DNA of 46,710 nucleotides from an uncultured Flavobacteriales bacterium (lineage in GTDB: Bacteria > Bacteroidota > Bacteroidia > Palsa-965), in NCBI GenBank assembly GCA_937974275.1, contig CALJIF010000097.1, positions 1 to 46,710 of the forward strand, written 5' to 3'. The notes below the pieces were generated by a model. That model saw only the letters and a list, made by a program, of their open reading frames with translations. It made no database searches and was not told the DNA's origin. Positions 8,046 to 16,864 of the stretch are shown here, piece after piece. Every line of letters begins with the position of its first letter. Positions within the stretch are counted from its first letter, which is position 1. The translations under genes and the position numbers were made by a program.

Positions 8046-8801
8046 CTATTCTTTCGATTTTTTCATTTTCCAAACCAGCAAAGGAACGGAAACACGCAAT
8101 GCCATTTGATGCGGTGAAACGCGGTAGGATCCTGCAGCATAGCTTGTGGTACGAGCCGGAAAAAATTCGTAATAAATAGGATTAAAAACAAAATCGCAAT
8201 ACTGGTATTCCAAACCAATAAGGATGGCGTAATTTCTCCATACCGGAATTGCATATTCTGCACCTACGGAATACACCGTAACACGACTGTCTGGAGTAAA
8301 AAGAGATTCTTGATACAAGCGTACTCCTTGCCCGTTATCAAGTCCAATTGAAGACGAATAGCGGTGCCTAGTAGAATATATAGTTCTTTTTCCGTATCCC
8401 GCGACTATAAAAATAAATTGGTCTGAGCATAGCCTTACTTTATAGCCTACTCGAAGTTCTAGCTGAGGAGCGGTAAACCAAAAGCGATTTTTTGAATATG
8501 TTGGGAAAGGCACCTCAGGTTGTTTGTCCGGGTCAAAATCAATTCGCACTCCGTAGTTGATGCCGGTATGCTGTGCGTTGGCGCGAATAAATAAACCTTT
8601 TGCCAATTCAAAATTCAAATACGGCCCACCTTGTGCCATGTATTGCGGCAATGTCCGTGGTTTTAATTCGCCATAACTACTTACTGCCTTTGGTGCAGCC
8701 ATGACACCACTTGCACCGGTGAACCCGAAGGACAGGGTTTGTCCGTTGAGGTTATGCCAGGCAATAAGCGAAAGCAAAAATTGAATTATTATTCCTTTCA
8801 T
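8046..8801 (-). CDS. Putative outer-membrane beta-barrel protein
   Basis: A 251-residue exported protein of unknown function. The start is ATG 8801; the frame also opens with GTG at 8810. Residues 1 to about 20 form a signal peptide ending LNGQ. The remainder alternates short hydrophobic/aromatic strands with polar loops (LELRVGYKVRL, FIFIVAGYGKRTIY, YAILIGLEYQYCDF, ALRVSVPLLVW), typical of a monomeric outer-membrane barrel of about 10-12 strands. It stands alone between the biotin-carrier gene and the divergent M1 peptidase. About 170 nt between its stop and the biotin-carrier promoter hold nothing recognised. Confidence 0.6.
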   Translation of the reverse strand: MKGIIIQFLLSLIAWHNLNGQTLSFGFTGASGVMAAPKAVSSYGELKPRTLPQYMAQGGPYLNFELAKGLFIRANAQHTGINYGVRIDFDPDKQPEVPFPTYSKNRFWFTAPQLELRVGYKVRLCSDQFIFIVAGYGKRTIYSTRHRYSSSIGLDNGQGVRLYQESLFTPDSRVTVYSVGAEYAIPVWRNYAILIGLEYQYCDFVFNPIYYEFFPARTTSYAAGSYRVSPHQMALRVSVPLLVWKMKKSKE

Positions 8802-9015
8802 AAAATTCACTTTATCGCATTTAACTTCTGACCGTATTCAAATCTCGTCTTCGCACTTAATACACAAGCATCGTTCTCCTATTGTTGCAAAAATAAAATC
8901 ACACCACACCCTGACGTTTTCCTCTCCACATCCCAAATAAAAGATAAAATAAACATCCTTGATCTCCGAAAATTCATGTTCTATTGCATTTGATTTTTAT
9001 GCAACTTTAACATCA

Positions 9016-11571
9016 ATGAAAAACACACTAGTACTGTTGCCATTGCTGAGCCTGTTATTCGCAGGATGTCCGAGATCGGGAAAACAGATTACCCAAACTT
9101 CCGGCAACACGGCAGACACCGCAACACGATTTGTGAATGACGCAACGATGAATAATTATCGTGCGGCGGATCCGTTGACACACGATTTGTTACACACTTC
9201 ACTGGATGTGGTGCCCGATTTCAAGAAGCGTCATCTTTTGGGTAAAGCTGTTATTTATTTGCGCCCGTATTTTTATGCTACGGATCGCGTAACATTGGAT
9301 GCACGAGGAATGGATCTTCATCGTGTAGCGTTGATTCGCAATGATGGAGATACTGTGAATACGCCTTTTACTTATGCGAATGACAAATTGCTTATTACGC
9401 TGCCGCGCATTTTTAATAAGTCGGAATCCATCGCACTGTTTATTCATTACACCGCAAAGCCGGATGAATTGAAAGTAGGAGGAAGCGCTGCGATCGGCAT
9501 GGATAAAGGATTGTACTTTATCGATCCGGATAGTACAGATCCGAATATTCCGACACAATTGTGGACACAAGGAGAAACGCAAGCTTCCTCGGCATGGTTC
9601 CCGACCATTGATCAGCCGAATCAGAAAATGACCAACGAAATTCGGATTCGTGTTACCAATAAATTCAAAACACTATCCAATGGAACATTGGTGAATTCAC
9701 AACAACACGCCGACGGGACAAGAACGGATCATTGGAAAATGAATTTGCCACACGCGGTGTATTTGGTGATGATGGCGGCAGGAGATTTTCATGTTGCCGG
9801 TACAACCTGGAGAAACAAGCCCGTGAATTATTTTATTGAACCTCAATTCGCACCCGACGCGAACGCCATCTTCGGTAACACGCCGGAAATGCTGGAGTTT
9901 TTCTCCAATCGTTTAGGTGTTGAATATCCTTGGGACAAATATTCCCAAGTGTGTGTGCGCGAATTCGTTTCGGGTGCGATGGAAAATACTACCGCAACCA
10001 TTCATGGTGATTTTGTGCAATTGGATCGCAGAGAGTTGCTGGACAGAACGTACGAGGACTATATTTCGCACGAACTGTTTCATCAATGGTTTGGTGATTT
10101 GGTGACGTGTGAGTCGTGGTCGAATTTACCGTTGAACGAGTCGTTTGCGACATACGGAGAATATTTATGGAACGAGCACAAGTACGGTAAAGCGTACGCC
10201 GATCATCATCATTTCGATTCGAGGAGAGGTTATTTGTCGGAAGCACGTTGGGTGGGCAAAGTTCCTTTGATACGTTATGCGTATGAATCGCGGGAAGACA
10301 TGTTCGATTCACACTCGTACAATAAAGGCGGACAAGTGTTGCACATGTTGCGTGAAGTATTGGGCGATGATGCTTTTTTTGCGGGAACACGTTTGTTTTT
10401 GGAAACAAAAAAGTTTGGTACAGCAGAAGTTCACGATTTGCGAATGGCCTATGAAACCGTTACGGGGCAGGACTTGCATTGGTTTTTCGATCAGTGGTTT
10501 ATGTATCCCGGTCATCCCGAGTTGTACATTACTTATCAGTATGATGCTGCCGCGAAGAAGCAAGTCATTTATGTCAAACAAAAACAAAATCGTAAAAAAG
10601 GAACGCCGCTGTTTCGTTTACCGATGAAAGTAGACTTGTATCTGGACGGGAAAGTAGAACGACATGAAATTGTGATCAGCAAGGAAGATGAAACAATAGA
10701 AATTCCTTGCAACACGGCACCGTTGTTCGTGAATGTGGATGCCACGAAAAGAACATTATGTACTAAGACGGATCAGCACACACCACAAGAATGGTTGTAT
10801 TTGTATGAACATTCCGAGCTGTATGCCGATAAAACGGAAGCATTGATGAATCTGATGCCATTGGCGGACAATCGTCCGGAGTCGAAGCGCGTATTGGAAT
10901 TGGCGTTAAAAGACAAACAGCCGGAGATTCGTGTCATGGCCGTTTATCAGTTGAATAAGCGTGCGACAGATTTCCGTGAAACGTTAAAGACCATGATTAC
11001 CAATGATGCTTCGCCATTAGTTCGAGCAGCAGCGATGAATCAATATGAACTGTTTACACCACAAACCGGTGATGATGATTTGGCAGAGCGTGCGTTGCAG
11101 GATTCTTCATTCGAAGTCATCAAAGCATCGTTGCGTTACCTGATGATCAATTATCCCGGCAAAGGACAAGCGCAATGCAAGAGCAGAGAAAGCGATTCGC
11201 ATCGCAGCATGAAAGTGGCGGTTGCCAATGCATATGCATCTGCACCTGACGAGAAAAATCGATTGTGGTTTGAACGCACGATGACGACAGTGTACGGACG
11301 TCATCAGTTTCAAATTATCGGTTTATACGGAACGTTTCTGTACGGTATTTCGCCGAAAAATATTCCCGGAGCATTGCCTGCATTGGAAGATCTTTATGCA
11401 AAATCATTTTCTCAGGCGACGAAAGGAGTTATCCGAAATATGCTACGACAGTTACGAAATAAATTGGATGCAAAACGTAATGGCAAAACGATTGATGCGG
11501 CATCTGATGAAATGAAAGACATCACGGCAGCTGTCATGGCTATTGATGTTACGTTAAAGCGAATGCCTTAG
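9016..11571 (+). CDS. M1 family (gluzincin) aminopeptidase lipoprotein
   Basis: A zinc metallopeptidase of about 851 residues, anchored as a lipoprotein (LLFAGC, Cys18 from the chosen ATG). The exopeptidase motif GAMEN is at 320-324, the zinc site HELFH at 352-356 and the third ligand Glu375 in LPLNESF. The catalytic set is complete. The C-terminal third is helical and HEAT-like, as in leukotriene-A4-hydrolase-type M1 enzymes. It probably trims N-terminal residues of peptides in the periplasm or at the cell surface. A longer frame from 8959 was rejected because it would bury the lipoprotein signal. A weak CAACTTTA at 9002-9009 is a possible -7 box. It converges on rnhA with 1 nt between stops. 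Confidence 0.92.
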   Translation: MKNTLVLLPLLSLLFAGCPRSGKQITQTSGNTADTATRFVNDATMNNYRAADPLTHDLLHTSLDVVPDFKKRHLLGKAVIYLRPYFYATDRVTLDARGMDLHRVALIRNDGDTVNTPFTYANDKLLITLPRIFNKSESIALFIHYTAKPDELKVGGSAAIGMDKGLYFIDPDSTDPNIPTQLWTQGETQASSAWFPTIDQPNQKMTNEIRIRVTNKFKTLSNGTLVNSQQHADGTRTDHWKMNLPHAVYLVMMAAGDFHVAGTTWRNKPVNYFIEPQFAPDANAIFGNTPEMLEFFSNRLGVEYPWDKYSQVCVREFVSGAMENTTATIHGDFVQLDRRELLDRTYEDYISHELFHQWFGDLVTCESWSNLPLNESFATYGEYLWNEHKYGKAYADHHHFDSRRGYLSEARWVGKVPLIRYAYESREDMFDSHSYNKGGQVLHMLREVLGDDAFFAGTRLFLETKKFGTAEVHDLRMAYETVTGQDLHWFFDQWFMYPGHPELYITYQYDAAAKKQVIYVKQKQNRKKGTPLFRLPMKVDLYLDGKVERHEIVISKEDETIEIPCNTAPLFVNVDATKRTLCTKTDQHTPQEWLYLYEHSELYADKTEALMNLMPLADNRPESKRVLELALKDKQPEIRVMAVYQLNKRATDFRETLKTMITNDASPLVRAAAMNQYELFTPQTGDDDLAERALQDSSFEVIKASLRYLMINYPGKGQAQCKSRESDSHRSMKVAVANAYASAPDEKNRLWFERTMTTVYGRHQFQIIGLYGTFLYGISPKNIPGALPALEDLYAKSFSQATKGVIRNMLRQLRNKLDAKRNGKTIDAASDEMKDITAAVMAIDVTLKRMP

Positions 11572-11572
11572 A

Positions 11573-12040
11573 TTACGGAGCTTCGTGTAATTCGTACCAG
11601 GCATCAGCTTCCAGGTTGTTGGTGAGTGCTGCTGCAACAGCCAGTTCGTCACAACGATTGTTGTATGGATTGTCGGCATGACCTTTCACCCAAACAAATC
11701 GCACACGATGTTTCCTGTAGATGCGTAGAAACCGTTCCCACAGATCAGGATTTTTTTTCCCTTTAAAATTTTTATTTTCCCAGTCGAACACCCAACGTTT
11801 CTCTACGCTATCCACCACATATTTCGAATCGGAATACACGGTAACCTCGCATCCCGGAAACTTCAGCGCTTCCAGCCCCACGATAACGCTTAGCAGTTCC
11901 ATGCGGTTATTCGTTGTTAATCGAAAACCTTGGGAAAGTTCTTTCCCTTTCGATCCGGAAATTAAAATCACACCATAACCTCCGGGTCCGGGATTTCCGC
12001 GCGATGCGCCGTCGGTGTACATGATGATTTGGTGTGACAT
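11573..12040 (-). CDS. rnhA: Ribonuclease HI
   Basis: A 155-residue enzyme that cuts RNA in RNA-DNA hybrids (R-loops and Okazaki primer removal). The catalytic acidic residues are visible: Asp10 in YTDGASRGNPGPGG, Glu48 in NNRMELL, Asp71 in YSDSKYV and the Asp in CDELA. The basic handle (KNFKGKKNPDLWERF) and WVKGHADNPYNN are present. Length is normal for the family. It is expressed from a promoter shared, back to back, with the membrane-protein pair at 12095. Confidence 0.95.
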   Translation of the reverse strand: MSHQIIMYTDGASRGNPGPGGYGVILISGSKGKELSQGFRLTTNNRMELLSVIVGLEALKFPGCEVTVYSDSKYVVDSVEKRWVFDWENKNFKGKKNPDLWERFLRIYRKHRVRFVWVKGHADNPYNNRCDELAVAAALTNNLEADAWYELHEAP

Positions 12041-12045
12041 GAATG

Positions 12046-12053
12046 CGAAGGTA
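12046..12053 (-). promoter_or_regulatory. -7-like box for rnhA
   Basis: TACCTTCG on the minus strand (7 of 8 matches), 5 nt before the rnhA ATG. Facing it, TAAATTTA at 12084-12091 (7 of 8) precedes the ATG at 12095, so this is a compact divergent promoter region. Confidence 0.4.
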
Positions 12054-12094
12054 AAAGGAATTCGTGATGAGCGAAGATTGAACTAAATTTACGC

Positions 12095-12700
12095 ATGGAA
12101 GTTTTGAAGATAACGGTAGCAGGTGGCTCGTGGGGCTTGTTTCTGCTGTTGCGGTTAATTGAACTTGCAGGATTGTTGACTATAACGATTTACTGGTTGC
12201 GAACTATGCAAAAAGCAATAGAAGCATGTCAGGCGGTTAATCGTACTACAAATCCATCGGGTGCGCTGTTGGTATTGATTCCCGGTTTTGGTTTGGTATG
12301 GCAGTTTGTGATGATCGGGCATGTGAGTGAATCGTTGAAGAAAGAATATCAAAGCAGGAATTGGTTAATGGATGAAGACATGCCCGCGTATGGCAAAGGA
12401 ATGACGGCTGCAGTCATTATGAGTGTTGTGTTTTTGGTACGAGGAATTTTTTGGGTGCAACCGTGGTTAGGATTTTTAGCCTTGGTGATAGGATGTTTCG
12501 CCATGTGGAGTCACGCCGAGCGCGTGAAAGCCTACATGGAACGACCGTTGAAAGAGCCGATGTTTTACGGGAACCGGAATCCTATTGTGCAAACACAACA
12601 AGAGCCGGCGTATACGTACGTGCCAACACCAACAGTTAGCGCCACTGTTAACACGGAAGAAAAGAAGGAATCGGATTATTCACGCTGGATGCCAAAATAA
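12095..12700 (+). CDS. Membrane protein, first of a tandem paralogous pair, C-terminal YxRWxPK motif
   Basis: A 201-residue protein with an N-terminal helix (LFLLLRLIELAGLLTITIYW), a second hydrophobic segment (LLVLIPGFGLVWQFVMI) and two further helices near residues 108-146. A cytoplasm-like polar tail ends SDYSRWMPK. The LIPxFGxVWQF block followed by V..S....E...R is shared with the next gene, showing that the two are paralogs. No enzyme motif is visible and no function is assigned. The next gene starts 6 nt after the stop, so they form a two-gene operon. The conserved tail suggests a docking peptide (inference). Confidence 0.7.
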   Translation: MEVLKITVAGGSWGLFLLLRLIELAGLLTITIYWLRTMQKAIEACQAVNRTTNPSGALLVLIPGFGLVWQFVMIGHVSESLKKEYQSRNWLMDEDMPAYGKGMTAAVIMSVVFLVRGIFWVQPWLGFLALVIGCFAMWSHAERVKAYMERPLKEPMFYGNRNPIVQTQQEPAYTYVPTPTVSATVNTEEKKESDYSRWMPK

Positions 12701-12706
12701 ATTAAC

Positions 12707-13306
12707 ATGGGAATATTTTACGGCGCATTTTATGTAATGGTTTTTGGTGTAATTGTGTTGGGCGGAGTGGGCGTTTTAATCGCATGGTGCATGGCCACAT
12801 CAAAATTATTGGAAGCCATTCCGGAGTCGTCGCGCACGATGAAACCAACGCAGCCGTATTTAACATTGATACCGCTATTTGGTTATGTGTGGCAGTTTAT
12901 AGTGGTGAATGCTGTTGCGAAAAGCATGGCCAACGAATTCGAACGACGTCAGGCATTTTCTACGGAACCCAAACCCGGATACAATTTGGGACTCACGGGT
13001 TGCATTCTGATTTGTTGCATGTTTATTCCCGGTGTTGCTGGTTTGTTGTTGGGTTTAACGGGCATCATCATTATGTTGATATACACGTTTCGTGTGCATG
13101 GATTTGTACGTATGATCAGCACCGGCGATGGATGGGTGGAAAGCGTTGTGCAACAAACTTCGTATGCACAACCGGAAATAAAAAAAGAAGAACCTACACC
13201 CTACGTTCCACCTGCGTCAACCACCGGCAATTATGATAAATACATGCCGCCGCAGCCCGGAAAAACCAATGATGCGGATGGATATGACCGTTGGAAGCCG
13301 AAGTGA
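12707..13306 (+). CDS. Membrane protein, second of the paralogous pair, two copies of the tail motif
   Basis: A 199-residue protein with an N-terminal membrane helix (YVMVFGVIVLGGVGVLIAW), then LTLIPLFGYVWQFIVV matching the upstream paralog, then two or three more hydrophobic segments (GCILICCMFIPGVAGLLLG, LTGIIIMLIYTF). A polar tail carries NYDKYMPP and, at the very end, GYDRWKPK. The Y-x-[RK]-[WY]-x-P motif therefore occurs twice here and once in the paralog. No function is recognised. No terminator was seen before the convergent transposase gene 25 nt downstream. Confidence 0.7.
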   Translation: MGIFYGAFYVMVFGVIVLGGVGVLIAWCMATSKLLEAIPESSRTMKPTQPYLTLIPLFGYVWQFIVVNAVAKSMANEFERRQAFSTEPKPGYNLGLTGCILICCMFIPGVAGLLLGLTGIIIMLIYTFRVHGFVRMISTGDGWVESVVQQTSYAQPEIKKEEPTPYVPPASTTGNYDKYMPPQPGKTNDADGYDRWKPK

Positions 13307-13330
13307 ACGAGACGGGTGATGAGACGCTCT

Positions 13331-13792
13331 TTATGCCACCCAATCGAATAAATATTTTTCGTCATAAGGCACATCGCAGTACTGCAGTTGTTGAATGTAT
13401 TCCTCTTTAAAGGAATTCTTTTTATGATGATCTTCCTGGTTGTTGATGTAATTAATGACAGTGCCGAGGTGTGAGTGAGAGCAGGAGAATCCTCCGAATC
13501 CTTCTTGCCATCGGAATGTTCCACGTGTAAGTTTCTTCTCGTTAATCCATTTAGAAGAATTCGCTTTAATGTCTCTGACAAGTTCGGAAAGAACAACGGT
13601 CGGTCTGCAACTGATTAGAATGTGGATATGATCTTCTATGCCGCCAATTGCATAAATCTTTTGGTCTTTTCCGTTAGCGATGCCACAGATGTATTTGAAC
13701 AATTCCTCTCTCCAGTTTTTATGAATTAAGGACTGACGGCCTTTTACGGAAAAAATGAGGTGGATATAAATTTTTGTGTACGTGTTTGCCAT
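13331..13792 (-). CDS. Y1/HUH transposase, IS200- or RAYT-like
   Basis: A 153-residue single-strand DNA transposase or REP-associated tyrosine transposase. The HUH metal motif is in DHIHILIS and the catalytic Tyr is in NYINNQEDHHKK. The N-terminus (YTKIYIHLIFSVKGRQ) and the GFGGFSCSHSHL segment are typical of Bacteroidota members. Length is that of a complete enzyme and no frameshift is seen. There is no TnpB partner. Upstream of its start are four REP-like palindromes, two of them an exact 20-bp inverted pair. This favours a RAYT/REP relation over a mobile IS200 copy, but the element ends were not defined. Confidence 0.85.
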   Translation of the reverse strand: MANTYTKIYIHLIFSVKGRQSLIHKNWREELFKYICGIANGKDQKIYAIGGIEDHIHILISCRPTVVLSELVRDIKANSSKWINEKKLTRGTFRWQEGFGGFSCSHSHLGTVINYINNQEDHHKKNSFKEEYIQQLQYCDVPYDEKYLFDWVA

Positions 13793-13828
13793 ATTATGTT
13801 TTGTTTATTGTTCTGTTGAAACGACCGG

Positions 13829-14163
13829 ATGTCGCTCCTACGGAGCTGGGTCAATAATTGAATTTTGATATCTAAGATGATTTTGCTCCTACGGAGCTCA
13901 GATAATGGACGCGAAGAGAAAGGAATAGTCTCTGTGTCTACGCCGTAAAAATAGCACGGGAACAACGAGAGAAAAAAACCGAGTTACCAACATCACTCCA
14001 TTGATGTCTGAAGGAATTAAAATTTCGGAGGATGTGTTATGAGAATAAGTTGAGGAAAAGAATAATTACTCGGGGTTTGAATATTTGAAAAGCTCCGTAG
14101 GGGCGGCTTTCAATTAGATAACGCATTTGAACGAATAGCTAAACAGCTCCGTAGGAGCGACAT
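13829..14163. repeat. Four REP-like palindromes beside the transposase gene
   Basis: The core GCTCCTACGGAGC occurs at 13834-13846 and 13885-13897. Its inverse GCTCCGTAGGAGC is at 14146-14158, and a copy with one G:U-type change is at 14092-14104. The outer two (13829-13848 and 14144-14163) are exact 20-bp reverse complements. The 474-nt interval from 13793 to 14266 holds these repeats and no gene. The layout, imperfect palindromes in opposing pairs next to a Y1 transposase, is that of REP doublets. Confidence 0.8.
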
Positions 14164-14266
14164 TTTCATCCCGAAGTAACTTTTTATAAGAGATCGCATT
14201 ATGCCGGTGTTTCCTTGTTAAATGAAACTGCTACATTGCGCACGCTCTAATCAATACACATTTTGC

Positions 14267-15016
14267 ATGAAGTTGAAATCGTTTGCCTTATCGCTTGTTT
14301 TTATAGTTATCGGCTTAACTGCTATGGCACAAGTGGGGTTGGTCTATATCAGCCCCACCTATCAGCACATTCGCTCGGCATCGTTTTCGAGATTCACTTC
14401 GGGATACGCTGTTGTAAATAACGCCGAGCTTTCCGATGAATTGAATGAACAACCGGGTATTGGTTTTAACGTAGGGTTTGGCTTACAGGCAACCAACAGC
14501 ATCGCAATATTGGGAGTGGAATATTCACGAGCCAAAAGCGCGGCAACGTTTCGATTCAGAAATAATGCGGAACGAAAATTTACGTTGCATTCCAATTTGT
14601 TAATATTCAAGTTCATGTTGCCTATCGGAGATGTAGAAGAAAGCCCCTTTTTCGGACTTATTGATCTAGGTGCAGGATTGGGACGTGCGGTAATTAATTC
14701 TTCGTTTACTCAGGGAAATACCCCTATTAATTCGTCAGCTTTAGATGGAAAATATACAGGGTTCCACGGCGAGGTTTCTGCCGGTCTATCATTGGTTTAT
14801 CGATTTGGTCCGTTAGGAATAAAAGCGTCCTGTTTACGTAACTGGTCTATGTTCCCAACTCGATTAGACGACCAAAACAAAGACATGGATTATGATTCGT
14901 TGCCTCAGGACTATGCATCTTATGTCGTAAACCCTGAAACATACATGGGCGCAGAAGTGAAAGACGATTTTAAATATTTCACCTTTAGTTTAGGCGTGGT
15001 GCTGGTATTGGAGTAG
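14267..15016 (+). CDS. Putative outer-membrane beta-barrel protein
   Basis: About 249 residues from ATG 14267; an in-frame ATG at 14222 would add 15 residues ahead of the signal peptide. The signal is FALSLVFIVIGLTAMAQ. The mature part alternates strands such as GIGFNVGFGLQATN, IAILGVEYSRAK, FFGLIDLGAGLGRAV and GEVSAGLSLVYRFGPLGIKAS, and ends YFTFSLGVVLVLE. This is consistent with a monomeric barrel in the outer membrane. No ligand or partner can be inferred. It converges on the deacylase gene with 9 nt between. Confidence 0.65.
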   Translation: MKLKSFALSLVFIVIGLTAMAQVGLVYISPTYQHIRSASFSRFTSGYAVVNNAELSDELNEQPGIGFNVGFGLQATNSIAILGVEYSRAKSAATFRFRNNAERKFTLHSNLLIFKFMLPIGDVEESPFFGLIDLGAGLGRAVINSSFTQGNTPINSSALDGKYTGFHGEVSAGLSLVYRFGPLGIKASCLRNWSMFPTRLDDQNKDMDYDSLPQDYASYVVNPETYMGAEVKDDFKYFTFSLGVVLVLE

Positions 15017-15025
15017 CGCTTCCGC

Positions 15026-15970
15026 CTATTGCTTCCCGATGTGTATCAACGCATCTCCCTGATTAACCACCGGCAGATGATTGATTCCGATAATATAACC
15101 ACCATGCGGGGCTAAAATCTTGTGTTCCACTTCACCGTACGGATCACTAATCGTCCCTAAAATATCTCCTTTGTGCACCGCAGCTCCATAAGGAATTGTT
15201 TTATGCCACAGTCCGGAACTTTTCGCACGCACCCACGATGATTTCGTGATGAAAATAGTCGGATTCGGAGGTAACTCCCAATGTATCATTCCGAAATGAT
15301 GCAACAGACGCAAACAACCGTTGATGCCTTCATTCACACTGTGATAATCGAAACGAAAAGATTCGCCGCCTTCAAAAACTAAAATAGGTTTTCCTTGTTT
15401 CGCAGCTTCTTTACGCAAAGTGTTGTCGCGAAAAGAAGAATTGATGACCATCAACGGAGAGAAAATGCGCCCCAGTTCCAGATTCTTTTCATCGTTAAAC
15501 ACGCAACGTAATTGCGGATAGTTGGAAATTTTCGCACCGCCGGTATGAAAGTCTACACCAAAGTCAATTTGAGGAATAATGGTTTCCATCAAATCGTGTG
15601 CAATACGACTTCCCAGCGATCCGCCTTTTGAGCCCGGAAAGCAACGATTCAAATCACGTCCATCCGGCAAGTCGCGCGTACCTGCCAAAAACGAAATGAT
15701 GTTGATGACAGGAATTGCTATAACACAACCGCGCTTCAGATTTCGTACATCATCGCGCATGATGACTTTACGTACGATATCGACACCATTCAATTCATCT
15801 CCGTGCATTCCGGCTAAGAACAAAATCGTAGGACCGTCTTCTTTGCCGTTAAATACAAAAACAGGAATTTCAATCATGGTATGTGTGGGCAATTTGTAGA
15901 TGTTCAGAAACACCTGCGCATTTTGCCCGGCCTTGATTTCTTGTCCTTGTATGTGAATGGTTTTGCCCAT
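15026..15970 (-). CDS. AstE/AspA-like zinc deacylase (M14-related), last gene of the RimK operon
   Basis: A 314-residue member of the succinylglutamate desuccinylase/aspartoacylase family. The zinc ligands are seen in AGMHGDELNG (His, Glu) and DFGVDFHTGG (His), with RDLNRCFPG as the substrate-binding segment. The C-terminal 80 residues form a biotinyl/lipoyl-like barrel (KGDILGTISDPYGEVE, PHGGYIIGINHLPV). Such proteins hydrolyse amide bonds of acidic N-acyl amino acids or act as carboxypeptidases. It sits 3 nt downstream of rimK, a conserved pairing suggesting that it processes RimK products or glutamylated substrates (inference). Confidence 0.85.
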   Translation of the reverse strand: MGKTIHIQGQEIKAGQNAQVFLNIYKLPTHTMIEIPVFVFNGKEDGPTILFLAGMHGDELNGVDIVRKVIMRDDVRNLKRGCVIAIPVINIISFLAGTRDLPDGRDLNRCFPGSKGGSLGSRIAHDLMETIIPQIDFGVDFHTGGAKISNYPQLRCVFNDEKNLELGRIFSPLMVINSSFRDNTLRKEAAKQGKPILVFEGGESFRFDYHSVNEGINGCLRLLHHFGMIHWELPPNPTIFITKSSWVRAKSSGLWHKTIPYGAAVHKGDILGTISDPYGEVEHKILAPHGGYIIGINHLPVVNQGDALIHIGKQ

Positions 15971-15973
15971 GAT

Positions 15974-16864
15974 TTACGACAACGCGTTGTGGTATTCGTT
16001 GCGCTCCACAAACTCAATTATTTTTCCTGCAATATCAACGCCTGTTGCACCTTCAATGCCTTCCAACCCCGGAGAGGAATTCACTTCCATCACCAAAGGA
16101 CCGCGCGCACTCTGCAACATATCTACACCTGCAATACTTAATCCTAATTTCTTCACGGCTTTAATTGCTGTCGCCTTTTCTTCCGCACTAAGTTTAATCA
16201 AAGATGCTGTACCACCACGATGTAAGTTCGATCTGAAGTCGCCTTCAGCACCCTGACGCTTCATTGCACCAACAATTTGTCCATCTACAACAAAAGCACG
16301 AATGTCTGCGCCTTTAGCTTCGCGAATAAATTCCTGCACAAGGATGTTTACTTCAACATCCAAAAACGCTTCAATAACAGACTTTGCAGAGTTATGTGTT
16401 TCTGCGAGAATTACGCCAATGCCTTGCGTGCCTTCCAACAATTTAATCACTACCGGCGCGCCTCCAACTTGATTGATCACATTATCAATGTCTTTCGGAC
16501 TGGCAGCGAAAGCTGTTTTCGGCATTCCTAAACCGGCCTTTGCTAATAGTTGCAGCGAACGTAATTTGTCGCGAGAACGCACCAGTGCTTGCGATTCCAA
16601 TGTAGAAAAGACTTTCATTTGTTCGAACTGTCGCACTACAGCAGAACCGTAAAACGTAACGCTGGCGCCAATTCGCGGAATGATAGCATCAATGCCGGTA
16701 ATCTCAGCACCTTTATAAAAAATGTGCGGGCGATTTTGCTCGATGACCAAAACACATTTCTGATGGTCTATCACCGTCATGTCATGGCCCCGCTGCTGGC
16801 CGGCTTCAATAAGTCGCTTGGTCGAATACAAATTCGGGTTACGCGACAGGATTGCAATTTTCAT
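15974..16864 (-). CDS. rimK: RimK, ATP-grasp alpha-L-glutamate ligase
   Basis: A 296-residue ATP-grasp ligase. RimK adds glutamate residues to the C-terminus of ribosomal protein S6 and can form poly-alpha-glutamate. Visible are the N-terminal pre-ATP-grasp domain (MKIAILSRNPNLYSTKRL), IDAIIPRIGASVTFYG, the ATP-binding segments VVIKLLEGTQGIGV and ILVQEFIREAKGADIRAFV, and the metal-binding end LVMEVNSSPGLEGIEGATG. Length matches the family. Its ATG overlaps the stop of the protease gene by 4 nt, so translation is probably coupled. Confidence 0.93.
   Translation of the reverse strand: MKIAILSRNPNLYSTKRLIEAGQQRGHDMTVIDHQKCVLVIEQNRPHIFYKGAEITGIDAIIPRIGASVTFYGSAVVRQFEQMKVFSTLESQALVRSRDKLRSLQLLAKAGLGMPKTAFAASPKDIDNVINQVGGAPVVIKLLEGTQGIGVILAETHNSAKSVIEAFLDVEVNILVQEFIREAKGADIRAFVVDGQIVGAMKRQGAEGDFRSNLHRGGTASLIKLSAEEKATAIKAVKKLGLSIAGVDMLQSARGPLVMEVNSSPGLEGIEGATGVDIAGKIIEFVERNEYHNALS

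Noticed and set aside
13331..13792. Complete IS200/IS605 element with defined ends
   Set aside because: No tnpB, and no matching subterminal hairpin at the 3' side; only the 5' REP-like cluster is seen.
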